Notes under the pieces: model-generated
Seen by the model: only the letters and a program-made list of their open reading frames with translations
What the model was told of the DNA's origin: nothing
The model's database searches: none
Assembly (NCBI GenBank): GCA_910585605.1
Contig: CAJUFL010000003.1
Span: 62,001 to 126,000, forward strand
Origin: an uncultured Lachnospiraceae bacterium
GTDB taxonomy: Bacteria > Bacillota > Clostridia > Lachnospirales > Lachnospiraceae
Direction of reading: 5' to 3'
Length of the DNA: 64,000 nucleotides
Translations under genes and position numbers: made by a program
Shown: piece by piece, positions 53,334 through 62,355 of the stretch
Position numbering within the stretch: the stretch's first letter is position 1
Layout: the number at the start of each line of letters is the position of its first letter

Positions 53334-54605
53334 CTAAATCTGGTCAAGAGCCTGTTTTAAATCTGCTATAATATCATCAATATTCTCAATACCCACAGAA
53401 AACCGTAACAATTCAGGCAGAATCCCTGCATCCTTTAACTGCTGGTCGGTAAGCTGTCTGTGTGTTGTGCTGGCCGGATGCAGAATAGAGGTTCTTGCAT
53501 CTGCCACATGCACCACAATTGATGCAAGCTTCAGGCTATCCATTACCTTCATGGCTGCTTCTTTACCGCCCTTGACACCAAAAGAAATCACACCCGATGT
53601 TCCCTTAGGCAGGTATTTCTTTGCCATAGCATGATATTTGTTTCCGGGAAGCCCAGGGTAATTCACCCAGGTTACCTTCTCGTTTGCCTCTAAAAACTGT
53701 GCTGCTTTTAATGCATTTTGAGCATGTCTTTCCACGCGTACATGAAGACTCTCCAAACCGAGATTTAACAAAAATACATTCAGCGGACTAGGAGTAGAAC
53801 CCAGATCTCTCATAAGCTGTACATTTGCCTTTACTATATAAGCACTCTTCCCAAAATCTTTTGTATAAGTAACACCATGATAGGACTCGTCCGGTGTTGT
53901 AAGACCCGGATATCTTCCCGTCTCCCAATTACAATTTCCAGAATCTACAATACATCCCCCTAAAGATACTGCATGACCATCCATATATTTGGAAGTAGAA
54001 TGCACGATAACATCCACTCCATATTCAAACGGTCTGCAAAAAATTGGTGTTGCAAATGTATTATCACAAATCACCATAATCCCGTTATCATGAGCCACTT
54101 TAACAAACATCTCTATATCGGGAATCTCCAGACCCGGATTTGTCAATGTCTCAATAAAAATAACTTTTGTATTATCCTGTATTCTGTTTCGAAGCTCTTC
54201 TTCACTGATGTCCGTATCCACGAAAGTAGTGTCAATTCCCATCCTCTTAAATGTGACACCTAGTAAATTCACGGACCCTCCATAAAGAGAATTCAGTGCA
54301 ATTATATGATCACCGGCACTACACACATTTAATACTGCCAGTGTGATAGCAGCCTGTCCTGATGAAGTCAGTAACGCACCAACACCACCTTCCAGTGCTG
54401 CAATCTTGCGTTGTACTACATCAAAGGTAGGATTTCCTAAACGTGTATACATATAACCCGGTTCCAGATCAAATAATTTGGCAACATCTTCTCCCTTTTC
54501 ATAATAGTAAGTTGTACTTTGTGCAATTGGTGCAACCCTCGGTTCCCCGCTCTTAGGATTATACCCCGCCTGCACACAATTTGTTTCAATATTATATTCT
54601 TCCAT
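53334..54605 (-). CDS. metY: O-acetylhomoserine sulfhydrylase (MetY type)
   Basis: A 423-aa PLP enzyme of the Cys/Met metabolism family that makes homocysteine from O-acetylhomoserine and sulfide. Motifs: IAQSTTYYYEKGEDVAKLFDLE, YTRLGNPT, SSGQAAITLAVLNVCSAGDHI, the PLP Lys in HSTSKYMDGHAVSLGG (about residue 206), and SIVVHVADARTSILHPASTTH. The length and the DARTSILHPASTTHRQL stretch favour MetY over cystathionine gamma-synthase. GAGG precedes ATG 54605. Confidence 0.93.
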   Translation of the reverse strand: MEEYNIETNCVQAGYNPKSGEPRVAPIAQSTTYYYEKGEDVAKLFDLEPGYMYTRLGNPTFDVVQRKIAALEGGVGALLTSSGQAAITLAVLNVCSAGDHIIALNSLYGGSVNLLGVTFKRMGIDTTFVDTDISEEELRNRIQDNTKVIFIETLTNPGLEIPDIEMFVKVAHDNGIMVICDNTFATPIFCRPFEYGVDVIVHSTSKYMDGHAVSLGGCIVDSGNCNWETGRYPGLTTPDESYHGVTYTKDFGKSAYIVKANVQLMRDLGSTPSPLNVFLLNLGLESLHVRVERHAQNALKAAQFLEANEKVTWVNYPGLPGNKYHAMAKKYLPKGTSGVISFGVKGGKEAAMKVMDSLKLASIVVHVADARTSILHPASTTHRQLTDQQLKDAGILPELLRFSVGIENIDDIIADLKQALDQI

Positions 54606-54631
54606 CCTATCACCTCAAATATTAATCAAAA

Positions 54632-54667
54632 AGGACCATGTATGTAACATAGCCCTCTTTTACATAC
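54632..54667 (-). promoter_or_regulatory. Possible attenuator in the metY leader
   Basis: Two hairpins exclude each other on the minus strand. One is GTATGTAA/TTACATAC (54640-54667), a perfect 8-bp stem. The other is AGGGCTATG/CATGGTCCT (54632-54656), nine pairs with two wobbles, directly followed by TTTTT, as a terminator would be. The leader is only about 60 nt, which is short for a riboswitch. Confidence 0.4.
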
Positions 54668-54674
54668 TTATATG

Positions 54675-54703
54675 ATTATACTATAAATTCATATAAGTTA
54701 CAA
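54675..54703 (-). promoter_or_regulatory. Promoter of metY
   Basis: TTGTAA (54698-54703), 17-bp spacer, TATAAT (54675-54680) on the minus strand. Transcription would start near 54668, at the first hairpin of the leader. Confidence 0.7.
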
Positions 54704-54730
54704 ATAATTCATATTTTTTTCACATGCCCA

Positions 54731-55624
54731 TTAGGATACATTTGCTCTCGGATGTGCCTTTTCATATACCTCTTTTAGCTTTGTATTCGCATTTGCCTTT
54801 GCATAAATCTGTGTTGTGGAAATATCCGAATGACCAAGCATCTCCTGCACAGACTTAAGGTCAGCCCCATTATTTACCAGATGCATTGCAAAGGAATGTC
54901 TGATGGTATGTGGTGTAATATCCTTTTTAATTCCGGCTTTTGCGGAATAATATTTTATAATCTTCCAAAAACCCTGTCTTGTCATTGGAGACCCCTGACA
55001 GTTCGTAAACAGATATTCCTGCTCTTCTTTACACATTGCATCCCTTGCATTTTTAAGGTACTCCTCCAGTGCCTCTTTTGTTTCATTTGTAAACGGTATC
55101 ACACGTTCCTTGTTATCATCATGGCATTGCAGAAAATTCATGGACAAATTAATATCTTTTACCTTCAGATTAATCAATTCAGAAACCCGGATACCAGTGG
55201 CATATAACAATTCAAGCATAGCTTTGTCACGAATATCCTTGGGTGCCGTTCCGTTAGGCTGCTCCAATAATAAATTCACTTCTTCTATCGTTAAAATAAC
55301 CGGTGCTTTTTTTTCTATTTTCGGAGGTTTTAATGTCTCACTTGGATCTTCTGAAATCACTCCCTGCTTTAACAAATATAAAAAGAAAGCTTTGATCGAG
55401 GCAATATTTCTCGAAACTGTTGCCGTAGACATCCCCTGTTTCTCAACCATCAACACATAAGAATTCAGATTAGTACTGGTAATATGAACAATATCCTGAC
55501 AACCGGAATCTGTTAAATAATTGTTAAGTTTTACCAAATCCCTCTTATATGATGCAATTGTGTTTTTACTCGCTCGTTTTACATTTGTTAAATAGTCAAC
55601 GAACTCATCAATCCTTTGTAACAT
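54731..55624 (-). CDS. xerD: Tyrosine site-specific recombinase XerD
   Basis: A 297-aa recombinase that resolves chromosome dimers at dif together with XerC. The N-terminal SAM-like domain (FVDYLTNVKRASKNTIASYKRDL) is followed by the catalytic domain with Arg in LYATGIRVSELINLKV, the HTIRHSFAMHL box, LGHSDISTTQIYAKA, and the Tyr nucleophile in QIYAKA. Chromosomal context (spoIIM, metY) and the full length point to the housekeeping enzyme and not to an integrase. Confidence 0.93.
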   Translation of the reverse strand: MLQRIDEFVDYLTNVKRASKNTIASYKRDLVKLNNYLTDSGCQDIVHITSTNLNSYVLMVEKQGMSTATVSRNIASIKAFFLYLLKQGVISEDPSETLKPPKIEKKAPVILTIEEVNLLLEQPNGTAPKDIRDKAMLELLYATGIRVSELINLKVKDINLSMNFLQCHDDNKERVIPFTNETKEALEEYLKNARDAMCKEEQEYLFTNCQGSPMTRQGFWKIIKYYSAKAGIKKDITPHTIRHSFAMHLVNNGADLKSVQEMLGHSDISTTQIYAKANANTKLKEVYEKAHPRANVS

Positions 55625-55659
55625 TCTCTAACCCCTTATATTATGTAATCACTATTCCT

Positions 55660-55688
55660 ATTATAATGTTTAATTTACATAAAATCAA
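55660..55688 (-). promoter_or_regulatory. Promoter of xerD
   Basis: TTGATT (55683-55688), 17-bp spacer, TATAAT (55660-55665) on the minus strand, about 35 bp before ATG 55624. Confidence 0.65.
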
Positions 55689-55708
55689 ACATTATTTTTA
55701 CCCGAAAA

Positions 55709-55723
55709 CCTTATAAAATAAGG
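55709..55723 (-). terminator. Weak terminator-like hairpin after spoIIM
   Basis: CCTTAT-TTT-ATAAGG followed by TTTT on the minus strand. The stem is 6 bp and AT-rich. It lies 43 bp after the spoIIM stop. Confidence 0.4.
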
Positions 55724-55766
55724 ATTTTTGAGTTTTTCCACCAAATGGGGTATTTACATAATATTT

Positions 55767-56351
55767 TTATACTAGATATTGGTAAAAATAATTTAAAATA
55801 TTTTTTTGAAATTTTATTTCCCAGATTAACGCTATAAAAATCAAGAAAAATATTACAAAAATTTTAACCAGATATTGTAACTTATTAACATTTCCGTAAG
55901 CAGCATTTTTTCTGGAAGACATATAATAAAACCATCTGCCTGAAAAATAGATTGCAATGAAATAGAGCAGATAATGCGGAAAAAAACATGCCAAACTATA
56001 CACAATTCCATGCCAGCCAAATTTTATAAATAAATTGCATACTACGATACCATAATATCCCCCAAAGCAGGCATTAAAACAAAAAGCAGCCACTGGATAG
56101 GAAAAAAGCAGCCACACAATTATAAATAAAAACAACTGCCCTAATCTTCTTTTCAAAATATACAGAGCAAGCCTCCATACAGGAATATTTAATACGGCGC
56201 CAAACTTATAATCCTCTAAACCCTGTTCCATAATCTGTGTCTCAAAAAATGCCATCAGGACCAGAAACAAAATACTTCCTGCAAACATTCCAAGGAATAC
56301 CGGTAAATATGTATAATATGCATTTTTATAATATTCATTCTGATTTTTCAT
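55767..56351 (-). CDS. spoIIM: Stage II sporulation protein M
   Basis: A 194-aa membrane protein with about five hydrophobic segments. The family sequence VFLGMFAGSILF, the AFCFNACFGGYYGIVVCNL stretch and HYLLYFIAIYFSGRWFY are visible. SpoIIM is part of the DMP peptidoglycan hydrolase machinery that drives forespore engulfment, so its presence indicates a spore former. ATG 56351 has GAGGTG about 9 nt upstream; the longer frame to 56408 runs into the rny terminator. In many Clostridia it neighbours xerD, as here. Confidence 0.85.
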   Translation of the reverse strand: MKNQNEYYKNAYYTYLPVFLGMFAGSILFLVLMAFFETQIMEQGLEDYKFGAVLNIPVWRLALYILKRRLGQLFLFIIVWLLFSYPVAAFCFNACFGGYYGIVVCNLFIKFGWHGIVYSLACFFPHYLLYFIAIYFSGRWFYYMSSRKNAAYGNVNKLQYLVKIFVIFFLIFIALIWEIKFQKNILNYFYQYLV

Positions 56352-56406
56352 TCTCAAAAACACCTCATATACTATAAAAGTATATGAAATTCTTCTAAAA
56401 ACATGC

Positions 56407-56440
56407 AAAAAAGAGCCCGAAACTAATTAGTTTCGGGCTC
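56407..56440 (-). terminator. Rho-independent terminator of rny
   Basis: Perfect 14-bp stem GAGCCCGAAACTAA/TTAGTTTCGGGCTC (56413-56440) followed by TTTTTT on the minus strand. It lies 32 bp after the rny stop. Confidence 0.95.
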
Positions 56441-56472
56441 GGAACTCGTATCAAAGCAAAATGCCTTTTTGT

Positions 56473-58023
56473 CTATTTGGCATAATCCGTAACACGCGAC
56501 TCACGGATCAAATTAACCTTAATCTGTCCAGGATATTCCAGTTCACTTTCAATTTGCTTTGAAATATCTCTAGCCAGAAGTACCATATCAGCATCACTTA
56601 CCTGTTCTGGAACTACCATAATACGAATCTCTCTACCTGCCTGAATAGCAAAAGTTTTATCAACACCTTTAAATCCATTAGAAATATCTTCCAACTGTTT
56701 TAATCTAGTGGTGTATGTTTCCAATGTCTCACGTCTTGCACCCGGACGAGCGGCAGAAATTGTATCTGCTGCCTGTACAATACATGCAATTAATGATTCC
56801 GGTTCTACATCTCCGTGATGTGCTTCTACAGCGTTAATCACTAGTGCAGACTCTTTGTATTTTCTACATAAATCTACACCAATCTGAATATGAGAACCTT
56901 CCATTTCATGATCCACAGATTTACCAATGTCATGTAAAAGACCTGCACGCTTTGCCATACGAACATCCACACCAATCTCAGCGGCCAATAAACCACACAA
57001 TTGTGCCACTTCCATTGAATGCTTCAATGCGTTTTGTCCATAACTTGTCCTAAATTTCATTTTACCAAGCAGACGGACTAACTCTGGATGAATTCCCTGA
57101 ACACCAACTTCCAAAGTCGCGTTCTCTCCTTCCTCCCGCATCATCTGTTCGACTTCTTTTTGCGCTTTTTCTACCATTTCTTCAATTCTTGCAGGATGAA
57201 TTCTTCCATCCACAATCAATTTTTCAAGAGCAATTCTTGCCACTTCTCTCCTTACCGGATCAAAACTAGATAAAATAACTGCTTCAGGTGTATCATCAAT
57301 AATCAAATCTACACCTGTCATTGTCTCCAAGGTACGGATATTTCGACCTTCTCGTCCAATAATTCTACCTTTCATTTCGTCATTCGGCAATTGAACCAAA
57401 GAAATTGTAGTCTCTGCAACATGATCTACAGCACATTTCTGAATAGCTGTAACAACACATTCCTTTGCCTTTTTACTTGCTTCTTCTTTTGCTCTAGTTT
57501 CTAACTCTTTTACTAGAACTGCGGTTTCATGTCTTACTTCATCTTCAACAGTCTTTAATAAATACTCTTTTGCTTGTTCAGAGGTTAATCCAGAGATTCT
57601 CTCCAGTTCCTGTAATCTTTTTGATTCAAGCTCTTCTACTTTTGCTTTCTGCTTCTCTAAAGCTTGTTCCCTAGATGCAAGGTTTGATTCTTTTTTCTCA
57701 ACAGCTTCGGTCTTACGATCCAGATTCTCTTCCCGGGAAAGCACACGCTTTTCCATTCTCTGCATCTCATTACGACGATCCTTAATCTCTTTATCAAGAT
57801 CATTTTTTGTCTTAATCGACTCTTCCTTTGCCTCCAGGAGAATTTCCTTCTTTCTAGCTTCAGCATTCTTTACAGCTTCATCTATAATCTCTCTCGCTCT
57901 GTCTTCTGCATCGGAATTCTTTTTCTCCACTACATTCTTACGATATGTAAGGGACAAAATCCATGACACAACCACAGCTACGATTAAAATAATAGCAAAA
58001 ACAATAAAATAGCTTGCTTGCAC
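56473..58023 (-). CDS. rny: Ribonuclease Y
   Basis: A 516-aa membrane-anchored endoribonuclease that starts mRNA decay. One N-terminal membrane helix (about 4-24), a long coiled coil (to about 190), a KH domain with MKGRIIGREGRNIRTLE, and an HD domain with LLHDIGKSVDHEMEGSH (metal ligands) follow. GTG 58023 has AAGGAGGTG upstream. Own promoter and terminator indicate a single-gene unit. Intact. Confidence 0.97.
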   Translation of the reverse strand: MQASYFIVFAIILIVAVVVSWILSLTYRKNVVEKKNSDAEDRAREIIDEAVKNAEARKKEILLEAKEESIKTKNDLDKEIKDRRNEMQRMEKRVLSREENLDRKTEAVEKKESNLASREQALEKQKAKVEELESKRLQELERISGLTSEQAKEYLLKTVEDEVRHETAVLVKELETRAKEEASKKAKECVVTAIQKCAVDHVAETTISLVQLPNDEMKGRIIGREGRNIRTLETMTGVDLIIDDTPEAVILSSFDPVRREVARIALEKLIVDGRIHPARIEEMVEKAQKEVEQMMREEGENATLEVGVQGIHPELVRLLGKMKFRTSYGQNALKHSMEVAQLCGLLAAEIGVDVRMAKRAGLLHDIGKSVDHEMEGSHIQIGVDLCRKYKESALVINAVEAHHGDVEPESLIACIVQAADTISAARPGARRETLETYTTRLKQLEDISNGFKGVDKTFAIQAGREIRIMVVPEQVSDADMVLLARDISKQIESELEYPGQIKVNLIRESRVTDYAK

Positions 58024-58077
58024 AGGAGCACCTCCTTATTAAATTATCGAAGCACTTAACATAAGTACAACAGTTAA

Positions 58078-58106
58078 ATTCTATCTTTTTTTGTGCATTA
58101 TGTCAA
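58078..58106 (-). promoter_or_regulatory. Promoter of rny
   Basis: TTGACA (58101-58106), 17-bp spacer, TAGAAT (58078-58083) on the minus strand. The -35 is consensus. Confidence 0.75.
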
Positions 58107-58184
58107 GTAAAAGTAAAAAAATAATGAAAAAAATCATTAAAACTGTTGTGAAAATACAAAAATATTACTTTCAACTATTTACTT

Positions 58185-58778
58185 TTATTTTCTTAAAGCT
58201 TCTTCAATCAAAGATGTCTGAAAGCCTTTTCCATAAAAATAACGAAAAATTTTCTGTTTTACCATCCGGTCTTCTAAATCTCTGCCTTTTGTATATTTTT
58301 GAAACTGCTTTTCAAAGCATTCCCGCTCAGAATATTCAACCTCTTCAAAATGAAGCTCTATTATATCCTTAGAAATTCCTTTTCGAACCAAATCATATAC
58401 CATCTGTTTCCTGCTTTTTTTACTTGAATATGTATTCACATACATACTGACATATTCTGCATCATCCAGATAATGATATTTTTGTAAAAAATTGATGACC
58501 TGTTCAATAACTAGTTCCGGATAATCACTTTGACTCAGTTTTTCCCTCAGCATACAGGTAGAAAATGGTCGTCTTTCCAACAAGAATAACGCTCTTTCCT
58601 TTGCTCTCTTAAAAACAACCTCTTGCAAAATAAACTGAATCAATGTATCCTCAATCTCCGCTTCTTCCCTGATATGATATCTTTTTAATTCCTTACCATA
58701 TAACGAAAATAAAAATTGTTCATCACCGTATACAAGATAACGTTTATTCTTCCCTGCCTTAATTCCGGTAATATACAT
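58185..58778 (-). CDS. recX: Regulatory protein RecX
   Basis: A 197-aa helical protein that modulates RecA filaments. It has the three-helix repeats of RecX: RRPFSTCMLREKLSQSDYPELVIEQVINFLQKYHYLDDAEYVSMYV and KQMVYDLVRKGISKDIIELHFEE-like units, here shown by RPFSTCMLREKL and YLDDAEYVSMYV. It starts 3 bp after the recA stop, so the pair is co-transcribed under the LexA-type promoter. Confidence 0.88.
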   Translation of the reverse strand: MYITGIKAGKNKRYLVYGDEQFLFSLYGKELKRYHIREEAEIEDTLIQFILQEVVFKRAKERALFLLERRPFSTCMLREKLSQSDYPELVIEQVINFLQKYHYLDDAEYVSMYVNTYSSKKSRKQMVYDLVRKGISKDIIELHFEEVEYSERECFEKQFQKYTKGRDLEDRMVKQKIFRYFYGKGFQTSLIEEALRK

Positions 58779-58781
58779 AAG

Positions 58782-59828
58782 CTATTTCTCTCCCGGAACT
58801 GTATCTGTCACATTGTCTGCATCTTCATTTCCTTCTACAAGACCGGCACTTGCACGAACCTTGTTCTCCACTTCCAAGGCAACATCCGGATTATCCTGTA
58901 AGAAAATCTTGGAATTCTCGCGACCCTGACCAATCTTTTCTCCGTTATAGGAAAACCATGCTCCAGACTTATTGATGATATTCTCCTTCACTGCCAGATC
59001 CAGGATATCCCCCTCTTTGGAAATTCCTTTACCAAACATGATATCAAATTCCGCTTCTTTAAATGGCGGTGCCACCTTATTCTTTACCACTTTCACTCTT
59101 GTACGATTACCGATCACCTCACCGCTCTGCTTCAGTGTCTCTATCCTTCTTACATCCAGACGAACAGAAGAATAGAATTTCAAAGCTCTTCCTCCTGTTG
59201 TTGTCTCCGGATTGCCAAACATAACCCCGACTTTCTCACGAAGCTGATTAATAAAAATTACTACACAGTTAGACTTACTGATCACTGCCGTCAGCTTACG
59301 CAATGCCTGTGACATTAATCTTGCCTGTAATCCCACATGGGAATCCCCCATTTCTCCATCAATCTCCGCCTTAGGAACCAAGGCGGCAACAGAATCAACA
59401 ATGATCACATCCACTGCACCGGAACGCACCATTGTCTCGGTAATCTCCAATGCCTGTTCTCCATTATCCGGCTGTGAAATATACAGATTATTGATATCCA
59501 CACCTATATTCCCTGCATAAACCGGATCCAGTGCATGCTCAGCATCAATAAATCCTGCAATACCACCACTCTTTTGCACTTCCGCTACTATATGCAGTGC
59601 CACCGTTGTCTTACCACTGGACTCCGGTCCGTAAATTTCAATAATTCTTCCCTTAGGCACACCACCGATTCCCAATGCCAGATCAAGACTTAATGAGCCG
59701 GTAGGAATCGCTTCCACATTCATACTGGCTGCGGTATCACCTAACTTCATGACAGTTCCCTTACCAAACTGTTTTTCAATATTTGCAAGTGCAGCATCTA
59801 ATGCCTTTAATTTCTCTTCATTCGCCAT
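58782..59828 (-). CDS. recA: Recombinase RecA
   Basis: A 348-aa recombinase. Walker A is GPESSGKTTVAL (about residues 65-76), Walker B VIIVDSVAALVPK, loop L1 region MGDSHVGLQARLMSQALRKL, and INQLREKVGVMFGNPETTTGG. An acidic C-terminal tail follows. ATG 59828 (MANEEKLKALD) has GGAGG 8 nt upstream; the longer frame to 59849 overlaps the LexA box. It drives homologous recombination and SOS induction. Confidence 0.99.
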   Translation of the reverse strand: MANEEKLKALDAALANIEKQFGKGTVMKLGDTAASMNVEAIPTGSLSLDLALGIGGVPKGRIIEIYGPESSGKTTVALHIVAEVQKSGGIAGFIDAEHALDPVYAGNIGVDINNLYISQPDNGEQALEITETMVRSGAVDVIIVDSVAALVPKAEIDGEMGDSHVGLQARLMSQALRKLTAVISKSNCVVIFINQLREKVGVMFGNPETTTGGRALKFYSSVRLDVRRIETLKQSGEVIGNRTRVKVVKNKVAPPFKEAEFDIMFGKGISKEGDILDLAVKENIINKSGAWFSYNGEKIGQGRENSKIFLQDNPDVALEVENKVRASAGLVEGNEDADNVTDTVPGEK

Positions 59829-59843
59829 TCTAACAACCTCCAT

Positions 59844-59856
59844 GAACATTTGTTCG
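59844..59856. promoter_or_regulatory. LexA (SOS) box of recA
   Basis: GAAC-ATTT-GTTCG, matching the Firmicutes consensus CGAACNNNNGTTCG in both half-sites. It lies 9 bp downstream of the recA -10 and just before the SD, so repressor binding would block initiation. Confidence 0.9.
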
Positions 59857-59864
59857 TTTTTCTT

Positions 59865-59893
59865 ATATTAATATATTATCTGTTACTTGTCAA
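59865..59893 (-). promoter_or_regulatory. Promoter of recA-recX
   Basis: TTGACA (59888-59893), 17-bp spacer, TAATAT (59865-59870) on the minus strand; consensus -35. Confidence 0.8.
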
Positions 59894-59895
59894 CC

Positions 59896-59921
59896 AAAAA
59901 TCGAATGTATTTTCGATTTTT
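59896..59921. promoter_or_regulatory. Perfect 10-bp inverted repeat upstream of the recA promoter
   Basis: AAAAATCGAA, a 6-bp spacer, TTCGATTTTT, ending 2 bp before the recA -35. It could be an operator or a second, weaker regulator site; the half-site CGAA is close to but not the LexA half-site GAAC. Confidence 0.45.
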
Positions 59922-60094
59922 AAATATTGGGAAAAATAGATATGAACATACAGAAAGTAAAATGATGAACCTAATGTATCATTATTTTAAGTGGTTGTAA
60001 AGATAATTTCAAATTTTTTAATGTCTTTTCGGATAAAATATAGTATACTTTTGAAAACACAATGTAAAAAAATCTACAGATAATGGAGCATAAC

Positions 60095-61372
60095 ATGAAA
60101 CACATTGGAATCATAGCAGAATATAACCCGTTTCATAACGGGCATCAATATCAGCTTCAAAAAGCCAAAGAACTTTTTCCGGATAAAAAAATAATAGTCA
60201 TCATGAGTGGAGATTTTGTACAGCGGGGAGAACCTGCTATTTTTAATAAATATCTCCGTACAAAATGTGCCCTTTCATCCGGTGCAGATATCATATTGGA
60301 ACTTCCACCTCTTTTTTCCACTGCAAGTGCAGAGCATTTTGCATCTTCTGCCATTCTCGCCCTTGCTGCCACTGGTGTCGTTGACACTCTTTGCTTCGGT
60401 GCGGAATATGATGACATGGACATATTTTTAAAAATCGCAGATTTTCTGGTCACGGAACCGGAAGATTACCGGATACTTTTAAAACAGCATCTAAAATCCG
60501 GTCTTTCCTTTCCAAAAGCACGCTCTCTCGCACTTTGTACCTGTCTACAGGACGATTTTTGCGAAACGATCTTAAAACAGCCCAACAATATTCTGGGTAT
60601 CGAATACTTAAAAGCAATTTTGAAATACCGCCTTCCCATCACACCCTGTATCATTAAGCGGCAAGGCAGCGGCTATCATGACTTATCACTGGAAAATTCC
60701 TTGTGTTCCGCCTCTTCTTTGCGCAATAAAATAAAACAATACCGGAACTCTGCACCTTTTACAGCCAAAGGAACCACCTGTCAGATTTCCCTTTTATCCC
60801 AGATAGATAATTATATCCCTGCCCCTGCCGGACTTGCATTAACCTCATCCGAATACGCAAAACCACTGTTTCTGTCTGATTTTTATCCTTTTTTACAATA
60901 TGCTCTTTGGCAAAACAAAAGTCATCTGGATTCGTATTTTGAAATGCCGAAGGAACTGGCCCGTCAATTAAGCTCCTGTTTACAATATCCCTGCGATATA
61001 GAAGTACTCCTAAACAGGCTATCCTGTAAAAATTATACTACGAGCCGTATCAAACGTGCCCTGTTAAATATATTATTAAACCAGAAAAACAGCGATATCC
61101 AAAAAGCAAAACAGGAAAATTATATTACCTATTTAAGACTTTTAGGCTTTACTGCTTCCTCTTCTCCGGTTTTAAAAGAAATGAAAAGCACCTGCACTAT
61201 TCCTGTTATCAACAAAGTCACTGACTCAAAAAAAATATTGTCTGAGGATGCCAGTACCCGTTTCGAAAAAGATATCCATATCAGTACATTATATAAACAG
61301 GCATTTTTCAACAAATACGGAATCGAAACACCTTCGGAATATGAACAGTCAGTCATAATAAAGGATTTATAA
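60095..61372 (+). CDS. tmcAL: tRNA(Met) cytidine acetate ligase-type protein (TmcAL/YlbM)
   Basis: A 425-aa protein of the YlbM family. The nucleotidyltransferase-like motif GIIAEYNPFHNGHQYQL (HIGH-type, about residues 4-20) precedes VIMSGDFVQRGEPAIF and NNILGIEYLKA; these fit TmcAL, which forms N4-acetylcytidine at the wobble base of elongator tRNA(Met) using acetate and ATP. ATG 60095 has GGAGC upstream; an in-frame ATG at 60083 has no SD. Its neighbours (YlbJ-like gene and coaD) repeat the Bacillus ylb gene region. Confidence 0.93.
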   Translation: MKHIGIIAEYNPFHNGHQYQLQKAKELFPDKKIIVIMSGDFVQRGEPAIFNKYLRTKCALSSGADIILELPPLFSTASAEHFASSAILALAATGVVDTLCFGAEYDDMDIFLKIADFLVTEPEDYRILLKQHLKSGLSFPKARSLALCTCLQDDFCETILKQPNNILGIEYLKAILKYRLPITPCIIKRQGSGYHDLSLENSLCSASSLRNKIKQYRNSAPFTAKGTTCQISLLSQIDNYIPAPAGLALTSSEYAKPLFLSDFYPFLQYALWQNKSHLDSYFEMPKELARQLSSCLQYPCDIEVLLNRLSCKNYTTSRIKRALLNILLNQKNSDIQKAKQENYITYLRLLGFTASSSPVLKEMKSTCTIPVINKVTDSKKILSEDASTRFEKDIHISTLYKQAFFNKYGIETPSEYEQSVIIKDL

Positions 61373-61406
61373 CATAAAATAAAATAAAACCATTTGGATA
61401 GGTGCC

Positions 61407-62291
61407 ATGAAGAAATTTATTACCATTATTACATTATTGTTTCTGCTGCTATTCTTCCATAATGAGACTATCCTTGGCACCAGAAGCGGACTGCTTTTAT
61501 GGTATCAGACTCTGATTCCTTCTCTGCTTCCTTTTATTCTTGTGACCAACGCTTTAGCAGAAACCAATGCCTATCAATCTGCCGCCCAGTTCTTCCAGAA
61601 ATATTTTCCATCCAGAATTTATGAAATCATGGCTATATTTCTTGGGAATCTGTGCGGATATCCTCTCGGCGGTAAAATTTTAAATGATTTTGTCAAAAAT
61701 CAATATCTGACACAGGAAAAAGCAAACCGGCTGCTCGCCCTTTCCAGTCAGGCAAGCCCGATGTTTCTTATCGGATATATACACCTTCACATTTTACAGG
61801 GAAAAATTCCGCTGCCAGTTTTCCTCACAGCAATTTATCTTCCTGTCCTTATCTATTATCCGTTTTGTACTTCAAAACAGGAAACATATGCGACAAATCA
61901 TAATCTTTCCCCATCAGGAAAATTTTGTATCGTAGATACCTTTTTACACGCAACGCAGATTATGGTCATGATTGGTATGTATGTTATCATTTTTTCAATC
62001 ATACTGGTAATCCTTCTGCCCTTTTGTAAACATCCGCTTCTAAAACTTCCGCTTTCCTTTTTAGAAATCACCACAGGGCTGAAATTATTAGACACCATTT
62101 ATTTTCCTCTGGAAATCAAACTGTCTTTTCTCTGTGCCCTGTCAGCCTTTGGCGGACTTTGTAGTGCCTTTCAGGTTAAAGGTGTTTTAGAACATCCGAA
62201 TGCTTCCATTAAAAAATACCTGCTGGATAAAATACTGTTATCCGCAGGTACCTTTTTCATTATCCTGATCTACTTAAAACTAATATCATGA
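61407..62291 (+). CDS. YlbJ-like sporulation integral membrane protein
   Basis: A 294-aa polytopic protein with about seven hydrophobic segments. LLWYQTLIPSLLPFILVTNAL and FLGNLCGYPLGGKILND with NRLLALSSQASPMFLIGYI match the YlbJ/nucleoside-recognition family, and ylbJ is a sporulation gene in Bacillus needed for spore cortex formation. Activity is not established. It starts 35 bp after tmcAL, so probably shares its transcript. Confidence 0.82.
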   Translation: MKKFITIITLLFLLLFFHNETILGTRSGLLLWYQTLIPSLLPFILVTNALAETNAYQSAAQFFQKYFPSRIYEIMAIFLGNLCGYPLGGKILNDFVKNQYLTQEKANRLLALSSQASPMFLIGYIHLHILQGKIPLPVFLTAIYLPVLIYYPFCTSKQETYATNHNLSPSGKFCIVDTFLHATQIMVMIGMYVIIFSIILVILLPFCKHPLLKLPLSFLEITTGLKLLDTIYFPLEIKLSFLCALSAFGGLCSAFQVKGVLEHPNASIKKYLLDKILLSAGTFFIILIYLKLIS

Positions 62292-62355
62292 ATATTTAAT
62301 TGTGCCAGTGCATGACATATTTATATTTGGTAAAACCATGCAAGACACCAGCCCT

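Noticed and set aside
54606..54668. SAM riboswitch or T-box before metY
   Set aside because: The leader is only about 60 nt and lacks the conserved cores; listed as a possible simple attenuator.
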